Assembly: GCA_017643585.1 (NCBI GenBank)
Contig: JAEPND010000008.1
Span: 62,001 to 126,000, forward strand
Direction of reading: 5' to 3'
DNA length: 64,000 nt
Source of the DNA: Maricaulis sp.
GTDB taxonomy: Bacteria; Pseudomonadota; Alphaproteobacteria; Caulobacterales; Maricaulaceae
The position numbers were made by a program, and so were the translations under genes. The number at the start of each line of letters is the position of its first letter. Within the stretch, counting starts at the first letter, position 1. This document shows positions 54,163 through 62,492 of the stretch, one piece after another. The notes under the pieces were generated by a model. It ran no database searches. It saw nothing but the letters and a program-made list of their open reading frames with translations, and was not told where the DNA came from.

Positions 54163-54834
54163 GGCTTTCAGGGCCCGCGACAGCGCGTCCACCGTGCGCA
54201 CATAATCCGCCCCGGAATGCTCGGCTGCTGCCAGCACGACCTCGCGCTGGGCGATGACGCCAAAGCCGATGAAGCGGTCTGCCGCGCCACCTTCATAAGC
54301 CTCGAAGTCGGTCATCCCGTCACCGATCATGACCACCTGGTCGAACTGTCCGGCAATCAGGTTCAATACCTCGGTCTTGCCGCCATTGCGGGAGAGCGGG
54401 ATATCCTCATCCAGCCCGGTCACCTGTTCACCCTGATATCGAAATCGATTGGCGTGAATGAAGGCCGGACCGAAACCGAGATCATCCAGAACCGGTTCCA
54501 GCAGGTCCGTGAAGCCGCCGGAGATGGCGTGCAGCACATCGCCCTGGTCGCGCAATTGTTTCAGCAGAGGCTTGATGCCCGGGGTGACCTGCCGGCGCAG
54601 CGTCTCCGCGATCTCCTCGACCAGCGGTCGCGTCAGCTCGGCGATCCCGATCCGGGTCAACAGGCTGTCCCGCAAAGCCAGCTGACCGGTCATGCCGGCC
54701 TGGGTCAGCCCGTGTAGCCGGGCCTCGGCGCCTTCCCGATCAGGATGTGATGACAACGCATGCTGCACCGCCATGTCGAGAGACTCGACACGCAGCAGCG
54801 TGGAATCGACATCAAACGCGATAAGGCGGCTCAA
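54133..54834 (-). CDS. serB: Phosphoserine phosphatase
   Basis: 233 residues from a TTG at 54834 (AGGAG seven bases upstream); an ATG at 54864 would add MWACNRQEPC. HAD motifs: IAFDVDSTLLRVES (DxDxT, catalytic Asp), HAISGGFTDLLEPVL (motif II Ser) and VVMIGDGMTDFEAYEGG (motif IV). The cap domain carries RDSLLTRIGI. It completes serine synthesis with serA (SerC is elsewhere). The genes face each other and overlap at their 3' ends (54133-54162). Confidence 0.93.
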   Translation of the reverse strand: MSRLIAFDVDSTLLRVESLDMAVQHALSSHPDREGAEARLHGLTQAGMTGQLALRDSLLTRIGIAELTRPLVEEIAETLRRQVTPGIKPLLKQLRDQGDVLHAISGGFTDLLEPVLDDLGFGPAFIHANRFRYQGEQVTGLDEDIPLSRNGGKTEVLNLIAGQFDQVVMIGDGMTDFEAYEGGAADRFIGFGVIAQREVVLAAAEHSGADYVRTVDALSRALKASAFNQARGD

Positions 54835-54896
54835 GCAGGGCTCCTGTCGGTTGCAAGCCCACACAAGCCTGCTTCAGCGGTGCCTGCAAGCGAAAC

Positions 54897-55433
54897 CTAC
54901 TGCGGCGAATTTTCTATTCCATAGCGGGTGCGTGTGATGCGCTGGTACGGGCGCCAGCTGTCGCCATGACCCTGGCTCATATCGACCTGGTAGACATGGC
55001 TGTCCGGGCCCTCAATGCGCGTGGTCAGCCGGAAGTGGAGCGAGGATCCGTCCGCGTTTTCAAAACTGGTGTCCGAACGCAGATTGTTCAGTGACAGCAC
55101 ATTCGCTTCGGTCCAACCACCTTCATAGATGTCCATATTGCCCCAGGTATCGTCAATCGCGACCAGCCGGTAGATGTCGCGGTTCTGGTCATACTGGATG
55201 GTGGATTCCAGGCGGAAGACATTGATCGGGTACTCGGCCGGATCCTCGCGAAGGGCGCGCCCGCCCAGCAGGTAGCGGATGGAGACGAGTTCCTCGCCGG
55301 CCAGCTCCCAATTGCCATCGCCCTGCATCGTCTCGATCGCAGCGGTCCAGTTGCCGGCGACGTCATGTGTGGACGGCCCCTGTTCTGCAAGGTCTGATTT
55401 GAGTGATTTCTGATCATTGCGGGTTGCGGTCAT
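54897..55433 (-). CDS. Hypothetical protein, possibly DUF1579-like
   Basis: 178 residues beginning MTATRNDQKSLKSDLAEQGPSTHDVAGNWTAAIETMQGDGNWELAGEELVSIRYLLGGRALRED. The beta-strand-rich pattern (FRLESTIQYDQNRDIYRLVAIDDTWGNMDIYEGGWTEANVLSLNNLRSDTSFENADGSSLHFRLTTRIEGPDSHVYQVDMSQGHGDSWRPYQRITRTR) resembles the lipocalin-like DUF1579 family, including ...G..G.WEL-type and EGG-type sections, but the match is from memory. No signal peptide. Upstream (minus) of it lies the IS110 element. Confidence 0.65.
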   Translation of the reverse strand: MTATRNDQKSLKSDLAEQGPSTHDVAGNWTAAIETMQGDGNWELAGEELVSIRYLLGGRALREDPAEYPINVFRLESTIQYDQNRDIYRLVAIDDTWGNMDIYEGGWTEANVLSLNNLRSDTSFENADGSSLHFRLTTRIEGPDSHVYQVDMSQGHGDSWRPYQRITRTRYGIENSPQ

Positions 55434-55634
55434 GTGTCCGGCCTGTTGGCGCGGTGCTTGTGACCGCTGGCCCTGATGAAGTCCGCTTGGCCGGGTCCCT
55501 TTCAGACGATCGAGCTTTTATGCCCTGACAGCACCTCGAGTTTTCCCGGCTGCGGCCCCGTTTGATCATCATCACTTACATCTGCCCTCACAGCTCCTGA
55601 GCGACAGCATTCCGGCTGACGCAGATTATTTTGC

Positions 55635-56648
55635 CTATGCCATCGCAGGCGCCCGATAGGTCTCGCCCCGGGCCAGCACAGCCCAGGCGATGCGCGCGGT
55701 TTTGTTGGCCATGGCGACAGTGGCGACACGGGCCGGTTTGCGCTCCAGCAGACGCCTGACCCACTCCCCCGTCGCCGAGGTGTTCGTGCCAACACGTCGG
55801 ATGACAGAGGTCGCGCCGACGACAAGAAGCCGGCGCAGATAACCATCGCCCATCTTCGATATGCGCCCCAGACGCTCTTTGCCGCCCGACGAGTTCTGGC
55901 GCGGCACCAGTCCGAGGAAGGCGGCGAACTGACGGCCCGTCTTGAACACCGACGGATCCGGTATGCTGGCAGACAGCGCGGTTGCCGTGATGAGGCCCAC
56001 GCCCGGTATCGTCTCCAGCCGTTGGCTGGTCTCATCGGTGCGGTGCCAGGCCATGAGCTGGCGCTCAAGCGTGCGGATCTCCTCCGCCAGGCTGTCGAGC
56101 TGGGCCGTCAAGCTGGTCAAGGCAGAGCGAGCGATAGCCGGCAAGCGATCCTCGTCCAGGGTGTCGAGCAACGCCGCCAGCTTGTGAGGACCTTGCGCTG
56201 TGATGATGCCGAACTCGGCCAGATGTGCGCGGATTGCATTGAGCATCATGGTGCGCTGGCGCATCAGAAGATCGCGCGTCCTATGCAGCATCATCACGCC
56301 CTGGCGCGCCTCGCTCTTGATCGGAACAAAGCGCATGGAGGGGCGCGTCACCGCCTCGCAGATCGCTTCGGCGTCTGCGGCATCATTCTTCTGACGCTTC
56401 ACGTAAGGCTTTACGTAAGCCGGCGGGATCAGCCGCACCTCATGGCCCAGAGTGCCGATCTCGCGCGCCCAGAAGTGCGCCGTGGCACACGCTTCCAGCC
56501 CGATGAGACACGGCGGTAAATCCCGCAGAAAATCCAGAACACCCCCGCGGCGGAGCTTCTTGCGGAAAACCACTTCTCCCGCTTCATCAACGCCGTGAAG
56601 CTGAAAGACAGACTTGGCCAGATCAATGCCGATTGTTGTAACATTCAT
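55635..56648 (-). CDS. IS110-family transposase (DEDD recombinase)
   Basis: 337 residues, full length. The N-terminal RuvC-like DEDD domain is TTIGIDLAKSVFQLHGVDEAG (D), IGLEACATAHFW (E), VKRQKNDAADAEAICEAV (D, D). The C-terminal Tnp20 domain is ETIPGVGLITATALSASIPDPSVFKTGRQFAAFLGLVPRQNSSGGKERLGRISKMGDGYLRRLLVVGATSVIRR, with the catalytic Ser in the second half (S in ALSAS/QNSSGG). It carries no visible defect, so the element could still be mobile. Confidence 0.95.
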   Translation of the reverse strand: MNVTTIGIDLAKSVFQLHGVDEAGEVVFRKKLRRGGVLDFLRDLPPCLIGLEACATAHFWAREIGTLGHEVRLIPPAYVKPYVKRQKNDAADAEAICEAVTRPSMRFVPIKSEARQGVMMLHRTRDLLMRQRTMMLNAIRAHLAEFGIITAQGPHKLAALLDTLDEDRLPAIARSALTSLTAQLDSLAEEIRTLERQLMAWHRTDETSQRLETIPGVGLITATALSASIPDPSVFKTGRQFAAFLGLVPRQNSSGGKERLGRISKMGDGYLRRLLVVGATSVIRRVGTNTSATGEWVRRLLERKPARVATVAMANKTARIAWAVLARGETYRAPAMA

Positions 56649-56731
56649 GGTGGACGGTTCCTTCCCTTGTGCTGGTTCCTAACAGCTCCAGCATGGCACA
56701 TCGCGATGCCGTTGGTCGGGGCCGTCCACCC
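56649..56731 (-). ncRNA. Structured leader of the IS110 transposase, possible guide RNA
   Basis: Read on the minus strand, GGTGGACGG (56730-56722) and CCGTCCACC (56657-56649) close an 82-base leader that ends exactly at the transposase ATG. Inside it are two hairpins: GGCA-TCGCGATG-TGCC and GCTGG-AGCTGTTAGGAA-CCAGC, the second with a 12-base loop. Stem-loops with unpaired internal loops close to the transposase are what IS110 bridge RNAs look like, though those described are longer. It may equally be a terminal regulatory hairpin that limits transposase translation. Confidence 0.4.
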
Positions 56732-57056
56732 CATCAGACAACGTAATCCGGCGCACCCGGCGGTCTGCGTCTGTTGGGCTGGAGACAACCCAACCGCTCT
56801 TTTCCATCTGGTCAATCATCCGAGAGACGCCCGGCTGGGCGATGACCAGCATCTGCGCCAGCTCTCCGGTTGATTGCGCGCCATGGAGATGGAGCGCTGC
56901 CAGTACCGGCATCTGCGCCGAGGGCAATTCACAGCCCTGCGCTTGCAGCCATTTCTGGGCCACGGCCTGCATGGCCATGCCGGACCGTTTCAGGCGTGTA
57001 CCCAGCGCCGTATGGCCAAAACTGGCGACAAAATCCTCGACCACATCCACCTCCAT
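56679..57056 (-). pseudogene. MarR-family regulator, C terminus lost to the IS110 element
   Basis: Reads MEVDVVEDFVASFGHTALGTRLKRSGMAMQAVAQKWLQAQGCELPSAQMPVLAALHLHGAQSTGELAQMLVIAQPGVSRMIDQMEKSGWVVSSPTDADRRVRRITLSD: a complete MarR winged helix with the DRR wing. After LSD (56732) the frame runs into IS110 sequence and stops at 56679 after 17 foreign residues. A normal MarR has about 30-40 more residues (the dimerisation helices), so the product is probably non-functional or dominant-negative. The start ATG lies inside its own palindromic operator. Confidence 0.8.
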
Positions 57057-57079
57057 AACTTGATATATATCTTGTTATG
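57054..57079. promoter_or_regulatory. 26-base palindrome over the marR start, probable MarR operator
   Basis: The left half is CATAACTTGATAT (57054-57066) and the right half ATATCTTGTTATG (57067-57079); 11 of 13 base pairs are symmetric. It covers the ATG of the truncated marR and the space before the ABC-F gene's end. MarR dimers bind such AT-rich palindromes and repress their own gene. With the regulator truncated, control at this site may be lost. Confidence 0.65.
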
Positions 57080-57098
57080 TTTATGCAATGAGCCAAGC

Positions 57099-58676
57099 CT
57101 AACCCAGCTCGATACAGCGGTCCGGCGCCAGTGCAGAAATGAAAGTCCTGTCGTGACTGGCGATCAGCAAGGCACCATCGAACCCCTGCAAAGCGGCCTC
57201 CAGCAATTCCACCGCCTCGATATCGAGGTGATTGGTGGGCTCGTCGAGAATCAACAGGGATGGCATCGCAGAACCGGCGAACAAACAGGCCAGTCCGGCG
57301 CGCATACGCTCTCCGCCGCTCAAAACCCCGGCCGGTTTCAGCGCGGCGTCATTGCGAAAGGCATAACGCGCCAGGGCCGCGCGGACTTCATTGTCGGACA
57401 GCTCCGGGTTCAGACGCTGGCAATTCTCGCGCACGCTCTGGCGAGGGTCTAGAAACCCGACATGCTGATCGAGAATGGCGATGGGGACATGCCGCTGGAC
57501 CCCGCCCGACGACGGCGCCAATCCTCCACTCGCTAGGTTCAGCAGGCTGCTCTTGCCCGCTCCGTTCGCGCCTTGGACGTGCACACGCTCGGGCCCGGTG
57601 ATGTCCAGGCTCACCCCCTCGAACAGGACGCGCCCGCCCCGCTCCAGCGCGACATTATCGATTGTCAGCACATTCTGGCCCGCCGCCAGACCGCTGGGCG
57701 GGATGGCGATCTGAAGCGGGGTGATGACGTCCAGCTGCTCGCGCGCCTGTTTCAGCGTGTCCTCGGCCTGGCTGATCTGGCGCGCACTGGCGGCCACTGT
57801 CCGGCTGTCCGTGCCCTGCGCCCGCTCACGCTGGGCGTTCAGGATCAGCTTGCTCTGGGACCCGGACCGGCGTGCGGCACGCCCCTGCCCGTCCGATCGC
57901 GCCTTGCGTTCGGCCCTTTGCTGACCCGCGGATTTCGCCTGGCGCAACCCCGACTGCGCGGTCTCCACGGCCTCGGCCAGTCTTTCCCGACGCGCCTCGC
58001 GCTCGGCGACATAACTCGACCAGCCTCCGCCCGTGACCGTACAGCAAGCAGGGTTTAGCTCGACAATACAATCAACATGTTCGAGCAGGTCGCGGTCATG
58101 ACTGGCCAGCACCAGACCGCCACGGCATTCACGGACCAGCCGGAGGATCAGCGCTCGCCCCTCGGCGTCGAGATTATTGGTGGGCTCGTCCAGCAACAGC
58201 ACGTCCGGCCGCGCCAGCATCAACCGGGCCAGCGCCAGGCGTGTGCGCTGCCCCCCGCTGCTGGCCTCCAGGGGACTGTCCAGGTCCCGCACGGGCAAGG
58301 CCAGCGCGTGCAGACAGGTTTCAACGCGGCTTTCCAGATCCCAGACGGCCAGCTCGATATCGTCTGCTTCGGGACGACCGCGCTCGATGCGTTTGAGGCG
58401 CTGCCAGTCTTCGCCGACGCCCAGACCGTCCGCCCAGCTCAGCCCCAGGACCTCCTGGTGCTGGTCAAGCAGACCCGTCTTGCCGATACGGCGCACAAAT
58501 CCGCTCGCCGGACGCTGTCGGCCGGCGATTACCTGCAACAAGGAGGATTTGCCACAACCATTGCGCCCCACCAGGCCTATGCGCTCATGGCCCAGGGTCA
58601 GGCTGAGACCGGAAAAAAGAGCCTTGGCGTCAGGCGTGGTCAGGGAAAGGGAATCGAGAGTAAGCAAGGCGGACAT
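57099..58676 (-). CDS. ABC-F family ATPase
   Basis: 525 residues from MSALLTLDSLSLTTPDAKALF (ATG at 58676). Two ABC domains and no membrane part: Walker A GLVGRNGCGKSSLLQVIAGR and VQGANGAGKSSLLNLASGG, signatures SSGGQRTRLALARLMLARPDVLLLDEPTNNLDAEG and LSGGERMRAGLACLFAGSAMPSLLILDEPTNHLD. The linker (about 210-300) is rich in Arg/Ala/Gln: EAVETAQSGLRQAKSAGQQRAERKARSDGQGRAARRSG. ABC-F proteins bind the ribosomal E site; some protect it from antibiotics. Closest in feel to the housekeeping Uup/YheS types. The gene is single. Confidence 0.93.
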   Translation of the reverse strand: MSALLTLDSLSLTTPDAKALFSGLSLTLGHERIGLVGRNGCGKSSLLQVIAGRQRPASGFVRRIGKTGLLDQHQEVLGLSWADGLGVGEDWQRLKRIERGRPEADDIELAVWDLESRVETCLHALALPVRDLDSPLEASSGGQRTRLALARLMLARPDVLLLDEPTNNLDAEGRALILRLVRECRGGLVLASHDRDLLEHVDCIVELNPACCTVTGGGWSSYVAEREARRERLAEAVETAQSGLRQAKSAGQQRAERKARSDGQGRAARRSGSQSKLILNAQRERAQGTDSRTVAASARQISQAEDTLKQAREQLDVITPLQIAIPPSGLAAGQNVLTIDNVALERGGRVLFEGVSLDITGPERVHVQGANGAGKSSLLNLASGGLAPSSGGVQRHVPIAILDQHVGFLDPRQSVRENCQRLNPELSDNEVRAALARYAFRNDAALKPAGVLSGGERMRAGLACLFAGSAMPSLLILDEPTNHLDIEAVELLEAALQGFDGALLIASHDRTFISALAPDRCIELG

Positions 58677-58827
58677 GAAGGTTCTCGGCAACGGCTGCAA
58701 TCGGACGGGTTTCGAACTGCAGGTGCTGCTTCATGTGCGCGTCTCCTTTACTCGCTGCGATGGCGCTTATCTAATCAAGGCACGCTAAAGTCAATCTTGA
58801 CCCGCCTCTAAAAACAAGGACAGCCCT

Positions 58828-59307
58828 GTGAGCCAGATCTACGATTTCAATGCCCAGACCCTTTCCGGCGAAGACCGCGCCCTGGCCGATTTCAAGGGCC
58901 AGGTCATGCTGATCGTCAACACCGCCTCCAAGTGCGGCTTCACCCCGCAATATGAAGGCCTGGAAAAACTGCATGACGAGCTGGGCGAAAAAGGCCTCAG
59001 CGTGCTCGGCTTCCCCTGCAACCAGTTCGGCAAGCAGGAACCGGGCGATGCCGAGGAAATCGCCAATTTCTGCAAGCTGACCTACGACGTCAGCTTCCCC
59101 ATGTTCGCCAAGATCGAGGTCAACGGCCCCAATACCGCACCGCTCTACGAGTATCTCAAGTCGGAGGCGAAAGGCCTGATGGGGTCAAAGTCGATCAAGT
59201 GGAACTTCACCAAATTCCTCGTCGATCGCGAGGGCAATGTCGTCAAGCGCTTTGGCCCGCAGGATACGCCGGAACAATTGCGCTCGGAGATCGAGGCTTT
59301 GCTTTAG
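58828..59307 (+). CDS. Glutathione peroxidase
   Basis: 159 residues, GTG start at 58828. The peroxidatic Cys is in NTASKCGFTPQYEGLE, with Gln in FPCNQFGKQEPG (the second Cys of the FPCNQF motif is probably the resolving partner), and the catalytic Trp/Asn in IKWNFTKFLVDREG. It is the Cys-type peroxidase (BtuE-like), usually using thioredoxin. A hairpin-rich repeat follows the stop. Confidence 0.95.
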   Translation: MSQIYDFNAQTLSGEDRALADFKGQVMLIVNTASKCGFTPQYEGLEKLHDELGEKGLSVLGFPCNQFGKQEPGDAEEIANFCKLTYDVSFPMFAKIEVNGPNTAPLYEYLKSEAKGLMGSKSIKWNFTKFLVDREGNVVKRFGPQDTPEQLRSEIEALL

Positions 59308-59308
59308 A

Positions 59309-59441
59309 GCGCCTTCGGCGCGCACCCACTCCGTCTTGCGGCTGCGCCGCAATCCACCTCGCCTATCAAGGGCGAGGTGGGGAACCAGTCGCCTCTCCTT
59401 TCCCTTGATGGGAAAGAGCCTGCCCCGGATTTGATCCGGGG
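59309..59441. repeat. Multi-hairpin intergenic repeat after the glutathione peroxidase gene
   Basis: Four palindromes in 130 bases: GCGCC/GGCGC (59309-59321), CCACCTCGCC/GGCGAGGTGG with a 7-base loop (59354-59380), CTTTCCC/GGGAAAG (59398-59416) and CCCCGGAT/ATCCGGGG (59423-59441). It follows the gpx stop by two bases and precedes the convergent orphan gene at 59558. Such hairpin-rich spacers are dispersed in this group of bacteria; compare 22265-22415. Confidence 0.6.
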
Positions 59442-59557
59442 TGGGCCGGTGCGCAGCAGCGGATCGGAAAGGGTGCGCGGCGAACCCGCAATAGAAATTT
59501 TCGGCACTGGTAGTGACACTCGAATAAGCGGCGGAATCTGCGCCGCAAGCTGCATCA

Positions 59558-60130
59558 TCAATGAGCTGAATGATCACGACGAAACTTGCTCCGTTCCGCC
59601 AACACTGTTTTGCGATAAACAGCATCCGTTTTCCAACGCCTCGAGTACCGCACGATTTGCCATCTCACGCCATCGGCGATCCAGCTGTCTTCGGGATCGT
59701 AATGTGGAAACCGATCGACCGGATAACGGCGCCCCAATGCCTCAAGGCGGGCCCAAACATAGGTTGAGGTCAGGGGGTCGCTTTTTTCTGCGAGTATGAA
59801 GGAAGGCTTTCCGATCGCCGTTAATCCCGATGATTGGCTAAAAGCCTTGGTGTGTCTTGAGCGATCATTGGGCGGCAATGATGAGATAGCCTCTTCGAGG
59901 CCACTCCACCATCTGACCGCGATAACCGAAATCAGTTTAGAGCGAACAAGATCAACATCGCTGCTCGCCCACAGAATCAGACGAGCGAGACGCGAGACTG
60001 AAACGTCGCGCGAAGCCTCCAGGGCAGCATCGAGAAGGTCGGACGCCTGCCAATGCGTCAATTCCAACCTGTAAGTTGCCCAGTCAGGCCGGTCCAGAAC
60101 AGCAAGTCTATCCTGCTGATTTTTCGTCAT
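59558..60130 (-). CDS. Hypothetical protein upstream of guaA
   Basis: 190 residues beginning MTKNQQDRLAVLDRPDWATYRLELTHWQASDLLDAALEAS and ending KFRRDHSAH. Many aromatic residues and charged helices; no signal peptide, no membrane part. Base composition is lower in G+C than that of its neighbours, and it follows guaA (minus) by 16 bases, as if inserted into its 3' region. I do not recognise the family. Confidence 0.65.
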   Translation of the reverse strand: MTKNQQDRLAVLDRPDWATYRLELTHWQASDLLDAALEASRDVSVSRLARLILWASSDVDLVRSKLISVIAVRWWSGLEEAISSLPPNDRSRHTKAFSQSSGLTAIGKPSFILAEKSDPLTSTYVWARLEALGRRYPVDRFPHYDPEDSWIADGVRWQIVRYSRRWKTDAVYRKTVLAERSKFRRDHSAH

Positions 60131-60145
60131 ATTAACTAGCGAGCA

Positions 60146-61708
60146 TCACTCCCACTCAATCGTACCCGGCGGCTTGGACGTGACGTCATAGACGACCCGG
60201 TTGACGCCGCGGACCTCGTTGATGATGCGGGTTGCGGTGCGGGACAGGAAGTCGTGTTCGAACGGATAGTAATCCGCCGTCATGCCGTCGACAGAGGTCA
60301 CCGCGCGCAGGGCGAGAACGTGGTCATAGGTGCGTTCATCACCCATCACACCCACGGTACGCACCGGCAACAGGACCGCGAAGGCCTGCCAGATCTCGTC
60401 GTAAAGACCGGCCTTCTTGATCTCGTCGATATAGATGGCGTCGGCCTTGCGCAGAATATCGGCCTTTTCCTTGGTGATCTCACCGGGAATACGAATGGCC
60501 AGCCCCGGTCCCGGGAAGGGATGACGGCCCACAAAGGCTTCCGGCAGACCCAGCTCGCGACCCAGGGCACGAACCTCGTCCTTGAACAGCTCGCGCAGCG
60601 GCTCGACCAGATCCATTTTCATGCGCGCCGGCAGACCGCCGACATTGTGGTGGGACTTGATGGTGACAGACGGGCCGCCATCAAAGCTGACACTCTCGAT
60701 GACGTCCGGATACAGCGTGCCCTGGGCGAGGAAATCCGCCCCACCGGCTTCTTTCGCCTTGGCGTCAAAAACATCGATGAACAGCTTGCCAATCGTCTTG
60801 CGCTTGACTTCCGGGTCGTCCACGCCGGCCAGGGCGTCGAGGAAGAGCGCCTCCTCGTCGGCATGGATCAGCGGGATGTTGTAGTGCTCCTTGAACAGGG
60901 AGACGACCTGGTCGGCTTCGCCCTGGCGCATCAGGCCCGTGTCCACGAATACACAGGTCAGCTGATCACCGATGGCTTCGTGCAGCAGCACGGCCACGAC
61001 CGAGCTGTCGACACCGCCGGACAGGCCACAGATCACACGCTTGTCACCGACCTGGGCGCGGACCTTGGCGATGGCTTCATCCTTGAAGCTGGCCATGGAC
61101 CAGTCGCCGGCAAAGCCGGAGATCTTGTGGGTGAAGTTCTTGAGCAGTTCGGCACCGCGCGGCGTGTGCACGACTTCCGGGTGGAATTGCACGCCATAGA
61201 ATCTGCGCGCCTCGTCAGCGATCGCCGCATAGGGCGCATTGCCGGAGGTGGCGATGACTTCAAATCCGTCGGGAATGGCCGAGACACGGTCACCATGGCT
61301 CATCCAGACCCGTTCCTCGTGACCGACGCCGCCGAGCCCCTCAAACAGCGGGCTCTCCGCCTTGATGGTGATATCGGCCCGGCCGAACTCGCGTTCGTCG
61401 GAGGCTTCAACTGCGCCGCCCAGCTGGGCGCACATGGTCTGCTCGCCGTAACAAATGCCCAGCACCGGCAGACCGCGTGTGAACACGCTCTCGTCTGCGC
61501 GCGGGGAATTGTCCCAGTGTGTGGAATGCGGAGACCCGGACAGGATGATCGCCTTGGGATCATAACTGTCGATGAAAGCCGCATCAGCGCGATTATAGGG
61601 ATGGACTTCGCAGTAGACGCCGCTCTCGCGGACACGTCGGGCGATCAGCTGGGTGACCTGGCTGCCGAAGTCGATGATGAGAAGTTTTTCGTGGGTTTCA
61701 GTCGTCAT
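60146..61708 (-). CDS. guaA: GMP synthase (glutamine-hydrolysing)
   Basis: 520 residues from the ATG at 61708 ([28 protein letters not shown]); a start at 61768 would add 20 residues. The class I amidotransferase has [15 protein letters not shown] with its catalytic Cys (here GICYGE), and HPEV plus VVHTPRG; the ATP-pyrophosphatase part has [21 protein letters not shown]; the dimerisation domain ends [27 protein letters not shown]. It makes GMP from XMP. Confidence 0.96.
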   Translation of the reverse strand: MTTETHEKLLIIDFGSQVTQLIARRVRESGVYCEVHPYNRADAAFIDSYDPKAIILSGSPHSTHWDNSPRADESVFTRGLPVLGICYGEQTMCAQLGGAVEASDEREFGRADITIKAESPLFEGLGGVGHEERVWMSHGDRVSAIPDGFEVIATSGNAPYAAIADEARRFYGVQFHPEVVHTPRGAELLKNFTHKISGFAGDWSMASFKDEAIAKVRAQVGDKRVICGLSGGVDSSVVAVLLHEAIGDQLTCVFVDTGLMRQGEADQVVSLFKEHYNIPLIHADEEALFLDALAGVDDPEVKRKTIGKLFIDVFDAKAKEAGGADFLAQGTLYPDVIESVSFDGGPSVTIKSHHNVGGLPARMKMDLVEPLRELFKDEVRALGRELGLPEAFVGRHPFPGPGLAIRIPGEITKEKADILRKADAIYIDEIKKAGLYDEIWQAFAVLLPVRTVGVMGDERTYDHVLALRAVTSVDGMTADYYPFEHDFLSRTATRIINEVRGVNRVVYDVTSKPPGTIEWE

Positions 61709-61831
61709 GGCGAGCCGATAGCGCGAGTCAGATCGAATTTCCAGTAGGGAATCGCCGCATATCGACATGGCAGATTTGCCGAGATGCTCTAAATTGCGGA
61801 TCGCAAAGTGAACTTGCCGTTGGAGACTTAC

Positions 61832-62431
61832 ATGCGCGCTCTCATTCCTGCCCTTGCCGGCCTGTCTGTCCTTGCGGCCTGTTCGCAGTCACAGACGCCG
61901 GATATCCCGGGCGACTGGACCGTGGTCGAAGCGGAGTCGATGCTGACTTTTGACAGCGTCAAGAACGGCGATATCGACGAAACGCACGAAATCTCCGGCA
62001 TTACCGGCTTCTCAGACGCCTACGGCACGATCCGCATCGAACTCGCCATGGACAGCGTGGAAAGCTATATCGACATCCGCAATGAGCGCATGCGCGAGCA
62101 CCTCTTCCAGACGACCGAACACCCGATCGCTGTTGTCAGCGCAGCCTATGACCTGGCAGCTCTGGAGGATCTGGAGATCGGCGCATCGCGCGGTATCGAG
62201 CTGCCCTTCAGCCTGAGCCTGCGCGGTGTTCCGCTCGACCTCGTCGCCCAGGTCTGGGTCACGCGCCTGGAGGCCGACCGCGTTCGGGTCGAGAGCGCAG
62301 AGCCTGTCCAGGTGCACGCCCTGGCGCTGGAGCTGATGGACGGCATCGACACACTGCAGGAACTGGCCGGGCTGGACAGTATTGCGCGGCAGGTCCCCGT
62401 CAGCTTCGTGATTGAATTCGCCCGCAACTGA
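61832..62431 (+). CDS. YceI-like lipoprotein
   Basis: 199 residues from the ATG at 61832. The lipoprotein signal is [20 protein letters not shown] (LAAC). The mature part resembles the YceI beta-barrel family: [68 protein letters not shown] and [41 protein letters not shown]. YceI proteins bind polyisoprenoids or amide lipids in the periplasm. The position is opposite guaA, with about 120 bases between them. Confidence 0.8.
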   Translation: MRALIPALAGLSVLAACSQSQTPDIPGDWTVVEAESMLTFDSVKNGDIDETHEISGITGFSDAYGTIRIELAMDSVESYIDIRNERMREHLFQTTEHPIAVVSAAYDLAALEDLEIGASRGIELPFSLSLRGVPLDLVAQVWVTRLEADRVRVESAEPVQVHALALELMDGIDTLQELAGLDSIARQVPVSFVIEFARN

Positions 62432-62492
62432 CCAGCCTTGCCCTGCGCGTCGAAGCGCGCGAGACATATCGGGCAGGAAAATAGGTAAGCGT

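Larger units (their letters stand above)
55530..56731 (-). mobile_element. IS110-family insertion sequence (approximate ends)
   Basis: An IS110-type transposase gene (55635-56648) with about 80 bases of structured leader and at least 100 bases after it. The right border (56731) is well defined, since the marR reading frame is cut exactly there by GGGGTGGACGG. The left border is uncertain. Both sides carry an 11/12-base match (CCTAACAGCTCC at 56678-56689 and CCTCACAGCTCC at 55586-55597) and an inverted 8-mer (CGGGGCCG at 56717-56724, CGGCCCCG at 55553-55560). IS110 elements normally make no target duplication and carry a guide (bridge) RNA in one flanking region. No other part of marR is found on the far side. 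Confidence 0.75.

Noticed and set aside
55502-56068. A 188-codon frame after the IS110 transposase, considered as the lost marR C terminus
   Set aside because: It is mostly the other frame of the transposase; the tail shows no MarR-like helices.
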